A DNA stretch of 42,277 bases from Candidatus Falkowbacteria bacterium RIFOXYC2_FULL_47_12 (GCA_001778285.1 MFGL01000020.1:36881-79157), one strand, 5' to 3'. Numbered from the stretch's first letter, positions 32,799-40,474 are shown. Numbers and translations: made by a program. Notes: a model not told the origin generated them from the sequence alone.

Positions 32799-33824
32799 TT
32801 AATTTCCCGGAATTATGTAATTATTCATCTGTTGAATTAAAGATTCCAAACTATGCCGTTCTTTAACGATATTTTGCAAAAAAACCGCGTTATGCTTTTT
32901 CCAGTCCCCGTCCAAAATAAAAGCCGCGATTTCCTTGGGGTCGTCATTATTAATTGCGATTGGCAAGCCAATGGCCTGGCTATTGCCTCTGGTCGTAATT
33001 GGATAAACGCCAAACAGCATAGCTTCAAGCATGGTCTTATCAATAGTCTCTGACGCCATGTTAACCATTAAACGGTATTGGCCATAAATATTTTTGAGCT
33101 GGCTCATTGGCACTGGACCCATAAATTTCACCCTGTCCTCCAAATTTTCCTGTGTGACCAATTTATGCAGTTCACGGACATAATCCTTTTCCACATCTCG
33201 GCCATAGACTGTCAGCGTGTATGCGGCAGGTAAATATTTTAAAGCCAGAATAACAAGCTCCGACCGCTTAGAACGGCACAGGCGATGCACGGTTAAAAGT
33301 CTTTGTGGTGCATTTTGATTTTCGCCCGCTGGGATAGCGTCTAACCAAAAATCTATATCAATACCATGACCGGTAATTACTTTCTTGGGACTGCCCTTGT
33401 ATTGAGGTAGGCTCTGTTTGGTGGCCGCGAACATCCTTTGGCAAAACCAGCCTGCTAGTCGCATATGGATATGCATTTTATAATGGGTGTACCACAGATA
33501 CATTGGTTTGCGCGTCAAAACCCAGTACCAACCTCCCAAGGTAAAATACTCTGGATTCATATGCACAAATACGCGGTCGTAACGGAGGGTGGTGATAAAT
33601 TTTAAAAATCGCAATGTGCGACGCAACTTGCCGTACCCTTTTTCCTTACCTAACGAGTACACGGGAAATGAATCATTGAAATCCTTTTTTTCCAGACAAA
33701 TCACCTGCACGTCAACTCCCTGCCGGATAAATTCGCGTATCCATAAAATAACAAAAGCTAAGTCATCGTCATTTTGATGAATTTTTTGAGTGATGAAAAG
33801 TAGCGTTGTTCGGTGAGGGTCCAT
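32799..33824 (-). CDS. Glycosyltransferase family 4 (GT-B)
   Basis: 341 residues. TTLLFITQKIHQNDDDLAFV at the start, junction KKVITGHGIDIDFW, donor domain from RLLTVHRLCRSKRSELVILAL, YTLTVYGRD, RVKFMGPVPMSQLKNIYGQY and ETIDKTMLEAMLFGVYPITT, where E-x7-E is partly kept. The N-terminal domain is short for the family. The start abuts the methyltransferase stop with no spacer. It probably adds one sugar of the repeat unit. Confidence 0.8.
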   Translation of the reverse strand: MDPHRTTLLFITQKIHQNDDDLAFVILWIREFIRQGVDVQVICLEKKDFNDSFPVYSLGKEKGYGKLRRTLRFLKFITTLRYDRVFVHMNPEYFTLGGWYWVLTRKPMYLWYTHYKMHIHMRLAGWFCQRMFAATKQSLPQYKGSPKKVITGHGIDIDFWLDAIPAGENQNAPQRLLTVHRLCRSKRSELVILALKYLPAAYTLTVYGRDVEKDYVRELHKLVTQENLEDRVKFMGPVPMSQLKNIYGQYRLMVNMASETIDKTMLEAMLFGVYPITTRGNSQAIGLPIAINNDDPKEIAAFILDGDWKKHNAVFLQNIVKERHSLESLIQQMNNYIIPGN

Positions 33825-34529
33825 TTATCTGTCGAGGGCGCCTTTTTCCGCTGTCAAAACGACGTGGGTAAAAGCATCCTTAATCCCAAAATAATAATCC
33901 ACCATAACAAAGCCGTCTTTTTCTAACATTTTCTGGCCGTGCTTTTTGGATTGAATCCTGGTCACTTCGTCGGGATGTAGTTTAATATTTTTTTTCAAAA
34001 TGTTATTTAGGATAAAATTAACTATTTTCATAAATGAAACACTAAGGCCGAACTCGGGCGGCCAAAATAGCAAAACCCGCCCGCGTGGCTTCAAAACCCG
34101 GTAAAACTCCCTTAAGATAGCACTAATTTCCTCTTCGGTAAAATGCTCCATCACGCCTAAATTATAAACACCGTCCACGGAGTTATCCGGCAGGGAAATT
34201 TCAAAAATACTTCCCTTCAGAGTTTGCGCATATGAACCATTTAACGCCTGATAGCGATCCAGAGCCAATTGCGATATGTCCAGTGCCGTAACCCTGGCAT
34301 AATGAATGGCGTCAGTATCGACTTGCCCTCCGCCGCACCCCGCGTGCAGCAATATCGCGCCCGGCGCGAATGTTTTTTTAATAAACCTGTTTAGTGTGCT
34401 CTTAATTATATGCTTTCTGTAAAAAACCGCGATGGTGTCATAAAGCATATTGCCTTTTTTATTCTTATTTGCCCAATAATAATTCCACTCCTGTTCAGCT
34501 TGGTTATGTTTGAAAATATTTTCGCTCAT
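33825..34529 (-). CDS. Class I SAM-dependent methyltransferase
   Basis: 234 residues. Motif I is ILLHAGCGGGQVDTDAI (His replaces the usual Asp before AGCG), then VTALDISQLALDRYQ, YNLGVMEHFTEEE and YRVLKPRGRVLLFWPPE, matching the Methyltransf_11/UbiE group. The C-terminal third is basic and could bind a lipid-linked substrate. It is 31 bases downstream of the gmd gene and directly abuts the glycosyltransferase downstream. Confidence 0.75.
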   Translation of the reverse strand: MSENIFKHNQAEQEWNYYWANKNKKGNMLYDTIAVFYRKHIIKSTLNRFIKKTFAPGAILLHAGCGGGQVDTDAIHYARVTALDISQLALDRYQALNGSYAQTLKGSIFEISLPDNSVDGVYNLGVMEHFTEEEISAILREFYRVLKPRGRVLLFWPPEFGLSVSFMKIVNFILNNILKKNIKLHPDEVTRIQSKKHGQKMLEKDGFVMVDYYFGIKDAFTHVVLTAEKGALDR

Positions 34530-34560
34530 AGTGTCTGCTCTCTTTCTTAATTAAGATGAA

Positions 34561-35532
34561 TTACGGCTGTAACTTCTTGACATCGGCGTGAACCATAATT
34601 TTAACCAGTTCCTGAAAAGTAACTTTTGGCTGCCATGCTAAAATTGTTTTGGCTTTGGCAATATCGCCGACCAATAAGTCAACCTCGGCCGGTCTCCTTA
34701 AGTGTTTATCAATGATAATATGGTCTTGCCAGTTTAGGTCGGCCTCATTGAACGCCGTGACAACAAATTCTTCAACACTGTGTGTCTCACCTGTTGCAAT
34801 CACGTAGTCGTCCGGCTCGTTTTGCTGCAGCATCCGCCACATCGCTTCCACGTACTCCGGCGCGTAGCCCCAGTCGCGGCGCGCGTCCAGATTGCCCAAA
34901 TACAATTTGTCTTGTGCACCGGCCTTGATGGCGGCAACCCCGCTGGTTATCTTTCTGGTCACAAACTCCATACCGCGCCGCTCGGATTCGTGGTTGAACA
35001 AAATGCCGCTGCAGCAGAACATGCCGTAGGCCTCGCGGTAGTTGCGCGTGATGTCAAAACCGGCAACTTTGGAAATACCGTAAGGTGAGCGGGGATGAAA
35101 CGGCGTTTGCTCATTCTGCGGCGTCTCGCGTACCTTACCGAACATTTCGCTTGAGCCGGCAAAGTAAAAACGACATTGCAGCGTTTTCTCTTTCAAAGCC
35201 GACAAAGTATGCAACGTTCCGTTAATATTAGTGTCAAAAGTGGAGAATTGGTCTTCAAAAGAATAGCTGACAAAACTTTGCGCCGCCAGATGGTAACACT
35301 CGTCCGGCCTAACTTTTTCCACGATGCTAAAAATACTCGCGTAGCTTTCCAATGAGCCTGAATGCAGCGTTATTTTATCCAAAATATGCCGTAGCCTCCA
35401 CAGCCGCTGCGCCGGATCCTCAATGGCGACATGGCGCACCAAACCATGCACCTCGTAGCCTTTCTGCAACAGCAGTTCCGCTAAATATGAACCGTCTTGC
35501 CCGGTAATGCCGGTAATCAATGCCTTTTTCAT
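34561..35532 (-). CDS. gmd: GDP-mannose 4,6-dehydratase
   Basis: 323 residues, extended SDR fold. KALITGITGQDGSYLAELLL is the family-specific cofactor loop; FYFAGSSEMFG supplies the catalytic Ser and Glu and SPYGISKVAG the Tyr-x3-Lys pair. GILFNHESERRG and RRDWGYAPEYVEAMW are diagnostic of Gmd. Product: GDP-4-keto-6-deoxymannose, precursor of GDP-rhamnose, fucose or perosamine. No dedicated second-step enzyme (fucose synthase or Rmd) is obvious in the window. The gene is somewhat shorter than E. coli Gmd (373). Its start overlaps the upstream glycosyltransferase stop by four bases. Confidence 0.92.
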   Translation of the reverse strand: MKKALITGITGQDGSYLAELLLQKGYEVHGLVRHVAIEDPAQRLWRLRHILDKITLHSGSLESYASIFSIVEKVRPDECYHLAAQSFVSYSFEDQFSTFDTNINGTLHTLSALKEKTLQCRFYFAGSSEMFGKVRETPQNEQTPFHPRSPYGISKVAGFDITRNYREAYGMFCCSGILFNHESERRGMEFVTRKITSGVAAIKAGAQDKLYLGNLDARRDWGYAPEYVEAMWRMLQQNEPDDYVIATGETHSVEEFVVTAFNEADLNWQDHIIIDKHLRRPAEVDLLVGDIAKAKTILAWQPKVTFQELVKIMVHADVKKLQP

Positions 35533-36653
35533 ATTTTCTGATTTTTATTTTTTAAAGCTAATTCCCAAGATTTTTTATATAATGCGAACGTCTCTTCTTT
35601 GCTCGGCAATGTCTTAATAGCTTTACGCGCGCCTTCGCCCAACTTTTTACGCAAACCAGAATCTTCAATTATTTTTATCATTGCTTCTACCAACGCTTTT
35701 CGGTCGCCGACCGGAATCACTATTCCACTTTCTCCATTCTTAATCACTTCACCAGCTAAACCAACGTCAGTCATAATTATCGGCAAACCATGCGCCGCTG
35801 CTTCAACGACCGCCAATCCCCAACCTTCGTTATTTGATGTCAATAAAAGACAATCAGCTTGCTTATAAAATTTTTCTAAATCATTTTGCCAACCAAAAAA
35901 TTTAATTTGATTTTTAATTTTTAATTTCTGATTTTTGATTTCTAAATATTGACGTTCAACACCGTCCCCCACAATCCATAATTCCACCTGCAGAAATTTT
36001 TTCGTAATCTCCGCCAGCGCGTCAATTTGCATCGCAACGTTTTTCACCGGCACCAATCTGCCAACTGTTAGAAAAATAAACGTACTATTGTCATTGCGAG
36101 CGAACGAAGTGGGCGTGCCTGCCCGCCTCTGGAGGGGCAATCCCGTCTTTAATACAATGTCTATATAGATAGGGACTGTGGTAATCCTGTCTTCTTGAAC
36201 GCCAAAATCTCGCATCACCTCTCGCTTCAGCCGCTGGCTCACCACCCGCACCGCATTCGCTTTTTTCAAAACTCTTTTCGCCAGCAATTTTCTCACGCCG
36301 CTGAATTTTTCAAAACCGTGCACCTGCACCTCCAAGCCGAGATGAAATTTTTTGGCTAATTTCAGAGCCATCCAACCTATGAAGTACGTATCCTGCACGG
36401 TGATAATATCATATTTTTCAGAATTTAAAACCCTTGCGGCTTTTCTTTTTAATTTTAATAAATCAAAAAATTTGTTGCTTTTTTTTACCGACACAACCTT
36501 GACGTTGCCCGATAAATTAAATTCTCTGTTTTCGTCAGCCAAAACAAAAATCGTAAATTTATCAGCCAGCTGGCCATAATCAACCATCCGTTTGGCAACG
36601 GCTGCATTTGAATCTAATACATTTTTATCCAAACTGATGTTTAAAATTTTCAT
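35529..36653 (-). CDS. Glycosyltransferase family 4 with in-frame repeat insertions
   Basis: 374 residues, GT-B fold. Donor domain begins FLTVGRLVPVKNVAMQIDAL, then LWIVGDGVERQYLE, IKFFGWQ and SNNEGWGLAVVEAAAHGLPI (E-x7-E). Two stretches are derived from repeats in DNA. Residues about 168-190 (VLKTGLPLQRRAGTPTSFAR) come from a dispersed palindromic-type repeat in the linker between the two domains, and residues 238-249 (EIKNQKLKIKNQ) come from heptanucleotide repeats just after the GDG-x-E motif. Both positions are surface loops in this fold, so the protein should still work. Four-base overlaps with genes on both sides. Confidence 0.85.
   Translation of the reverse strand: MKILNISLDKNVLDSNAAVAKRMVDYGQLADKFTIFVLADENREFNLSGNVKVVSVKKSNKFFDLLKLKRKAARVLNSEKYDIITVQDTYFIGWMALKLAKKFHLGLEVQVHGFEKFSGVRKLLAKRVLKKANAVRVVSQRLKREVMRDFGVQEDRITTVPIYIDIVLKTGLPLQRRAGTPTSFARNDNSTFIFLTVGRLVPVKNVAMQIDALAEITKKFLQVELWIVGDGVERQYLEIKNQKLKIKNQIKFFGWQNDLEKFYKQADCLLLTSNNEGWGLAVVEAAAHGLPIIMTDVGLAGEVIKNGESGIVIPVGDRKALVEAMIKIIEDSGLRKKLGEGARKAIKTLPSKEETFALYKKSWELALKNKNQKI
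35908..35942. repeat. Heptanucleotide tandem repeat inside a glycosyltransferase gene
   Basis: Five contiguous 7-base units of the form T(G/A)ATTT(T/C) on the plus strand. Read on the coding strand they give the repetitive peptide EIKNQKLKIKNQ after the GDG-x-E motif. Confidence 0.7.
36090..36147. repeat. Dispersed palindromic-type repeat inserted in frame
   Basis: GTCATTGCGAGCGAACGAAG followed by GGGCGTGCCTGCCCGCCTCT and GGAGGGGCAATCCCGTC. The CATTGCGAG...GCAATCCC frame is that of intergenic repeats I recall from many bacterial genomes, with a second GC-rich hairpin (CCTC-TG-GAGG) nested in it. Here it lies in coding sequence without interrupting the frame. Confidence 0.65.
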
Positions 36654-38320
36654 TGCCGTAAAATAGTTATCAGCCCTTCAATCATTGCCGGCATACTGAA
36701 CTTCTCCAAATTCTTGCCGGCGTTGCGCCGCAACGTTTCCCGCAACATCTCATCACGCAACAGCGTCAGAATCGCTTGCTTCAATTGCGTGGCATCATTA
36801 TAGGCGACCAATAACCCGTTGACGTTATGTTCAATCAGCTCCGCGTTGCCGCCGACGTTCGTCGTCACGATCGGCGTTTGCAAAGACAATGCCTCCAAAA
36901 GCAAATGCGACAGCCCTTCGTAGCCGGTATTGAGCGCGAACACGTCTGCTGTTTTTATGTAGGCAAGAGTTTCAATGTGAGAGATTCTTCCTTTCAGTAC
37001 AACACTATTTTGTAATTCTAAATTCTTAATTCTAAATTCTAAATTACTACGTTCCGGTCCGTCCCCGATAATTTTTAATTTCAAATTTGGTTCATGTTGC
37101 AATAACAGGGGCATAATTTCAATCAGCATATCCATCCCCTTCCACGGCACTAAACGCCCGACTGAAACCAGCCATTTTTCACCTGGATTTTTAGGTTTCC
37201 GAAACCTGGTTGAGGTTTCGGAAACCTTGGGCGCAACCGCCGCCAAATCAACCGCGTTATAAATAATCGTGATTTTATCTTCAGCAATCCCCCATTGTTT
37301 TACAATTTTTTTTAAATACCAGCTCGGTACAATAATTTTATCCGCGTTTCGCGCCACTCGCCTCTCAATCTTTCGCTTGCGTTCCGTTGTAGAGTCAAAC
37401 GATTTATGTTGAAACTCATCCAAAGTAACAAAATTTTGTTTTGTTGTTTTTTTGTTTTGTTGTTTTTTTGATACGTTCATTTGTTCCCACGCGTAATCCC
37501 CCACTACTTTCAACATGTATTTTCGGCCGCGCAACCTGCACGCCCAGTATACCGGCAGACCCTCACTCACCGGCCCCTGCGCGTACACCACGTTCGCCCA
37601 ATTTAGGAGATTCAAAACTCTCCAAAAATATTTAAAGTAGCGCAATAGTTTGCTTTGTTTGCGACTTATCCGGACAATGCATTCTGAATTTTGCCTGCCT
37701 GCCGGTAGGCATGGCATTTTGCATTCTGCATTTGACAGATCGCTGTACGTAATAACCTTCACGTTAAAGCCGTGTTTCGGCAATTCTTCCTCCAAAGTTT
37801 TAACGTACGTCGCCGGCCCGCCAATGTCGGGCGGATAGATGCCGGTCGCAAGCAAAATATTTTTGCCGTGCTTGTTCTCGTGGCGAAACGTTACGGTTTT
37901 ATTGAGGATAAAATTCAGCAGAGCGAGTCCGCCCATAATCACAAACTGGGCCGCCATGTACCACAAGTGCAGGAAATCAACGGCAACATACAAAAGCAGT
38001 ATGTCCAATCCCAGATTCAGCAGCGCGAGTACCGTAAAAAAAACAAACTGCTTTCTGATGCGCTGCCAGGAATTTTCCCGAAACGTCCAGAATTTGTGCA
38101 ACAAAAAACTGGTCAAGAGAGAACAAACGAACGCAATCGCCCCTGAAAACAAATACCACAACCCGGCAATTTCGGTCAACACAAATAACAACCCCAGGTC
38201 AACCGCAGCCGCGGTGCCGCCGGAAATTATGTACTTGATGCCGATTTTGTACTTTTCTGCCAGCCGAGCAACGCTATCGGGCGCGACGCGTTTAAATAAT
38301 TTTTTAAAAAGTTGATACAT
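36650..38320 (-). CDS. GtrA-like membrane domain fused to family 4 glycosyltransferase
   Basis: 556 residues. Residues 25-147 are a GtrA-like domain of four membrane helices (YIISGGTAAAVDLGLLFVL; FLLHKFWTF; LALLNFILNKTVTFR). Residues 153-556 are a GT4 enzyme (NILLATGIYPPDIGGPATYV; IIYNAVDLAAV; WLVSVGRLVPWKG; LKIIGDGPERS; GYEGLSHLLLEALSLQTPIV). GtrA proteins are thought to help flip polyprenyl-phosphate sugars, so the fusion may join lipid-linked donor handling to sugar transfer. Four insertions come from repeats: CLPAGRQ at 204-210, QQNKKTTKQ at 287-295, KVSETSTRFRKPKNPG at 365-380 and NLEFRIKNLELQN at 426-438. The start is 14 bases after the upstream gene. Confidence 0.82.
   Translation of the reverse strand: MYQLFKKLFKRVAPDSVARLAEKYKIGIKYIISGGTAAAVDLGLLFVLTEIAGLWYLFSGAIAFVCSLLTSFLLHKFWTFRENSWQRIRKQFVFFTVLALLNLGLDILLLYVAVDFLHLWYMAAQFVIMGGLALLNFILNKTVTFRHENKHGKNILLATGIYPPDIGGPATYVKTLEEELPKHGFNVKVITYSDLSNAECKMPCLPAGRQNSECIVRISRKQSKLLRYFKYFWRVLNLLNWANVVYAQGPVSEGLPVYWACRLRGRKYMLKVVGDYAWEQMNVSKKQQNKKTTKQNFVTLDEFQHKSFDSTTERKRKIERRVARNADKIIVPSWYLKKIVKQWGIAEDKITIIYNAVDLAAVAPKVSETSTRFRKPKNPGEKWLVSVGRLVPWKGMDMLIEIMPLLLQHEPNLKLKIIGDGPERSNLEFRIKNLELQNSVVLKGRISHIETLAYIKTADVFALNTGYEGLSHLLLEALSLQTPIVTTNVGGNAELIEHNVNGLLVAYNDATQLKQAILTLLRDEMLRETLRRNAGKNLEKFSMPAMIEGLITILRQ
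37013..37040. repeat. Heptanucleotide tandem repeat inside the GtrA-glycosyltransferase gene
   Basis: Four contiguous 7-base units (T/A)AATTCT. Read on the coding strand they give NLEFRIKNLELQN, again just after GDG-x-E. Confidence 0.75.
37193..37227. repeat. Inverted repeat with 15-base arms inside a coding sequence
   Basis: Arms AGGTTTCCGAAACCT and AGGTTTCGGAAACCT are exact reverse complements, loop GGTTG. Each arm is itself nearly palindromic. The same two arms occur in the intergenic copy at 39501-39534. Read in frame it gives KVSETSTRFRKP. Confidence 0.85.
37438..37469. repeat. Two tandem 16-base units in coding sequence
   Basis: GTTTTGTTGTTTTTTT twice, exact. Because 16 is not a multiple of three, the two copies are read in different frames (KKQQN, then KKTTK). 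Confidence 0.75.
37696..37711. repeat. Near-palindromic repeat encoding LPAGRQ
   Basis: TGCCTGCCGGTAGGCA is palindromic apart from one G/T pair; on the coding strand the element and its flank read CLPAGRQ. The peptide separates two parts of the glycosyltransferase that are normally close, so it looks inserted. Confidence 0.65.
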
Positions 38321-38334
38321 TTTTCTGACAGTAT

Positions 38335-39486
38335 TTATGAGAGTTTCATAAAAATATTTTTTATTTGTATGGCAATCGTATCCCAGTTATATTTTTCCCA
38401 AACCATTCGTTTGGCATTGTCGGTAACTTTTTTAACCTCGGCTTTATTTTTTTCATCCAAAATATATTTTACTTTTTCAGCAATACTTTCTGGGTTTTTA
38501 ACTTTGCAAAACCAGCCGGTTTTACCGTCTTCCAAAAAATCAGGAATGCCGCCAACCGGCGTCGCCACCACCGGCACGCCCGCGCTCATCGCTTCCAAAA
38601 AAGAATTTCCCAAGCCTTCGGAAAGCGACGGCCGGCAGAATACATCGGCAATCGCATAAAATTTTGGCAACTCCTCCGGCTTTACAAAACCAACAAAACT
38701 TATTTTATCTTCTAATTTCAAATTTTTTGTTTTAAATTTTAGACTTTTTAATTCAACGCCAGTCCCACAAATAATTAGTTTAATATCTAATATTTTTATC
38801 GCTTCAATCAAATCTTCAATGCCATTTTTTTTCACGAGCCGCGAAGTAGTTAAAATAATTTTTTCATCATCCTTAATCCTCAAATCTTTTTTGAAATTGA
38901 GTATTTGAGTTTTGATATTTGTTTGATATTTGATATTTGATATTTGATATTTTTGAAAATCAACGCCGTTTGGCGCCACTTCCACCGGACATGTCGCTTT
39001 CATCTCTCTCGCCCACTTCGCCAAATAATTTGAAATGCACTGAATATAGTCAGCGCGCGTAAAAATCTGCTTAAACCAATGCTTCACAAAAAAAACTTTG
39101 CGTTCTATTTGTTTCAAATCATCGCCCTCTTGCAGAGTCAGCAAGAATTTCACATTGGGATTTTTTTTCTTAAAAAACAACGCGGCAAAACCGGAAAAGC
39201 TTGCCATAATTGACCAAATAACGTCGTAGTGATTTTTCTGATGCAAATGCTGCGCCAGCCGCGCGGCGCGAAACGGAAAGAGTAATTTATCAATTCTGCC
39301 AATTCTCCAGCCAATTCTGTAAACCGTTACGTTGCCAATTTTTTCCTGCGGCAAATCTTTTGCACTCAAACGAACCGTAATCATGTCAAACTCAACATCA
39401 CGGATTCTCTCGGTGATTTCTTTTACCGCCACTTCAGCCCCGCCGACGTACGGAAAATATGCAGTGGAAAAAATTAATATTCTCAT
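38335..39486 (-). CDS. Glycosyltransferase family 4 with in-frame heptanucleotide repeats
   Basis: 383 residues, GT-B fold. RILIFSTAYFPYVGGAEVAV at the start, junction VAPNGVDFQKY, donor domain from IILTTSRLVKKNGIEDL, LIICGTGVE, ISFVGFV and PSLSEGLGNSFLEAMSAGVP (E-x7-E). Residues about 178-200 (QKYQISNIKYQTNIKTQ) are produced by pure heptanucleotide repeats in the interdomain linker, and residues 246-260 (LKSLKFKTKNLKLED) by degenerate ones after the G-x-G-x-E motif. These are the same two positions that carry repeats in the next two glycosyltransferase genes of the operon. Confidence 0.85.
   Translation of the reverse strand: MRILIFSTAYFPYVGGAEVAVKEITERIRDVEFDMITVRLSAKDLPQEKIGNVTVYRIGWRIGRIDKLLFPFRAARLAQHLHQKNHYDVIWSIMASFSGFAALFFKKKNPNVKFLLTLQEGDDLKQIERKVFFVKHWFKQIFTRADYIQCISNYLAKWAREMKATCPVEVAPNGVDFQKYQISNIKYQTNIKTQILNFKKDLRIKDDEKIILTTSRLVKKNGIEDLIEAIKILDIKLIICGTGVELKSLKFKTKNLKLEDKISFVGFVKPEELPKFYAIADVFCRPSLSEGLGNSFLEAMSAGVPVVATPVGGIPDFLEDGKTGWFCKVKNPESIAEKVKYILDEKNKAEVKKVTDNAKRMVWEKYNWDTIAIQIKNIFMKLS
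38711..38752. repeat. Degenerate heptanucleotide repeat in coding sequence
   Basis: Six 7-base units with diverged sequence (TCTAATT, TCAAATT, TTTTGTT, TTAAATT, TTAGACT, TTTTAAT). Encodes the K/L-rich LKFKTKNLKL stretch. Confidence 0.45.
38913..38951. repeat. Heptanucleotide tandem repeat (TGATATT) in coding sequence
   Basis: Four exact contiguous copies of TGATATT at 38924-38951 and a fifth copy at 38913-38919 after a 4-base gap. Read on the coding strand it gives a 7-residue peptide period (YQISNIK, YQTNIKT). Confidence 0.85.
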
Positions 39487-39500
39487 GCAAAATTTTCACA

Positions 39501-39534
39501 AGGTTTCCGAAACCTTACGAGGTTTCGGAAACCT
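39501..39534. repeat. Intergenic copy of the 15-base-arm inverted repeat
   Basis: Arms identical to the in-gene copy at 37193-37227, loop TACG. It fills most of the 55-base gap between a glycosyltransferase and the decarboxylase gene. It could also act as a hairpin in the transcript, but there is no T run after it. Confidence 0.85.
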
Positions 39535-39541
39535 ACTCTTG

Positions 39542-40474
39542 CTAATGTAACTTTTGCTTAAAATAATCAATGGTTCTTAATAAACCTTCTTTTAATTGAG
39601 TAGTCGGCTGCCAATGCAACTTTTCCTGTGCCAGAGAAATTTCGGGCTTTCGTTGTTTGGGGTCGTCTGTGGGCAACTGCTCATAAACAATTCGCGCCGT
39701 TGCGCCGGTAAGCTGAATAATTTTTGCCGCCAATTCTTTAATTGTAAACTCTGCAGGATTTCCCAAATTGACCGGCCCGACAAAATCACCGTCCTGATCC
39801 ATCATCGCAATCAAGCCGTCCACCAGGTCGTCAACGTAGCAAAAACTTCTGGTTTGTTCACCCCGGCCATATATGGTAATGTCTTGTCCGCGCAAGGCCT
39901 GCACGATAAAATTTGAGACCACGCGGCCGTCGTGTTCGGCCATGCGCGGCCCGTAGGTATTGAAAATCCGCACCACCCTGATGTCCACGCCGCACTCGCG
40001 GTGATAGTCAAAAAAGAGCGTTTCGGCGCAGCGCTTGCCCTCGTCGTAACACGCGCGAGGGCCTATCGGATTCACGTTACCGTTATAGGTTTCCGCCTGC
40101 GGGTGCACTTGCGGGTCGCCGTACACCTCCGACGTTGAGGCCTGCAGCACGCGGCACCGTCTTTTTTTTGCCAGTTCCAAAGCGCTTATGGCTCCCAGCA
40201 CGCTCGTGCGTACGGTTTTTACCGGGTCTTTTTGGTACCACACCGGCGCGGCCGGACAGGCCAAGTTGTAGATTTGGTCAACGGCAAACTCGTACGACCG
40301 TTCCACATCGTGCTCCACTAACGCAAAATTTTTATTATCAAACAGGTGCGCAATATTTTTTTTAGAACCGGTAAAAAGATTATCTAAACAAACCACTTCG
40401 TTATTTTGCGCTAAAAGCTTTTCGCACAAATGAGAACCGATGAAACCCGCCCCGCCGGTGACTAAAATTTTCAT
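39542..40474 (-). CDS. UDP-glucuronate decarboxylase (UDP-xylose synthase)
   Basis: 310 residues, extended SDR. Cofactor loop KILVTGGAGFIGSHLCEKLL; YNLACPAAPVWYQKDPVKT, STSEVYGDPQVHPQAE and GNVNPIGPRACYDEGKRCAE (Tyr-x3-Lys) are diagnostic of UXS. It oxidises, decarboxylates and re-reduces UDP-glucuronate to UDP-xylose. UDP-glucuronate would come from the 6-dehydrogenase encoded two genes upstream. The family identification is strong because the NPIGPR-x-CYDEGKR block is rarely seen outside it. Confidence 0.9.
   Translation of the reverse strand: MKILVTGGAGFIGSHLCEKLLAQNNEVVCLDNLFTGSKKNIAHLFDNKNFALVEHDVERSYEFAVDQIYNLACPAAPVWYQKDPVKTVRTSVLGAISALELAKKRRCRVLQASTSEVYGDPQVHPQAETYNGNVNPIGPRACYDEGKRCAETLFFDYHRECGVDIRVVRIFNTYGPRMAEHDGRVVSNFIVQALRGQDITIYGRGEQTRSFCYVDDLVDGLIAMMDQDGDFVGPVNLGNPAEFTIKELAAKIIQLTGATARIVYEQLPTDDPKQRKPEISLAQEKLHWQPTTQLKEGLLRTIDYFKQKLH

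Noticed and set aside
37772..38315. Plus-strand open frames of 124 and 158 codons opposite the GtrA domain
   Set aside because: Both are shadows of the well-supported GtrA-glycosyltransferase gene on the other strand.
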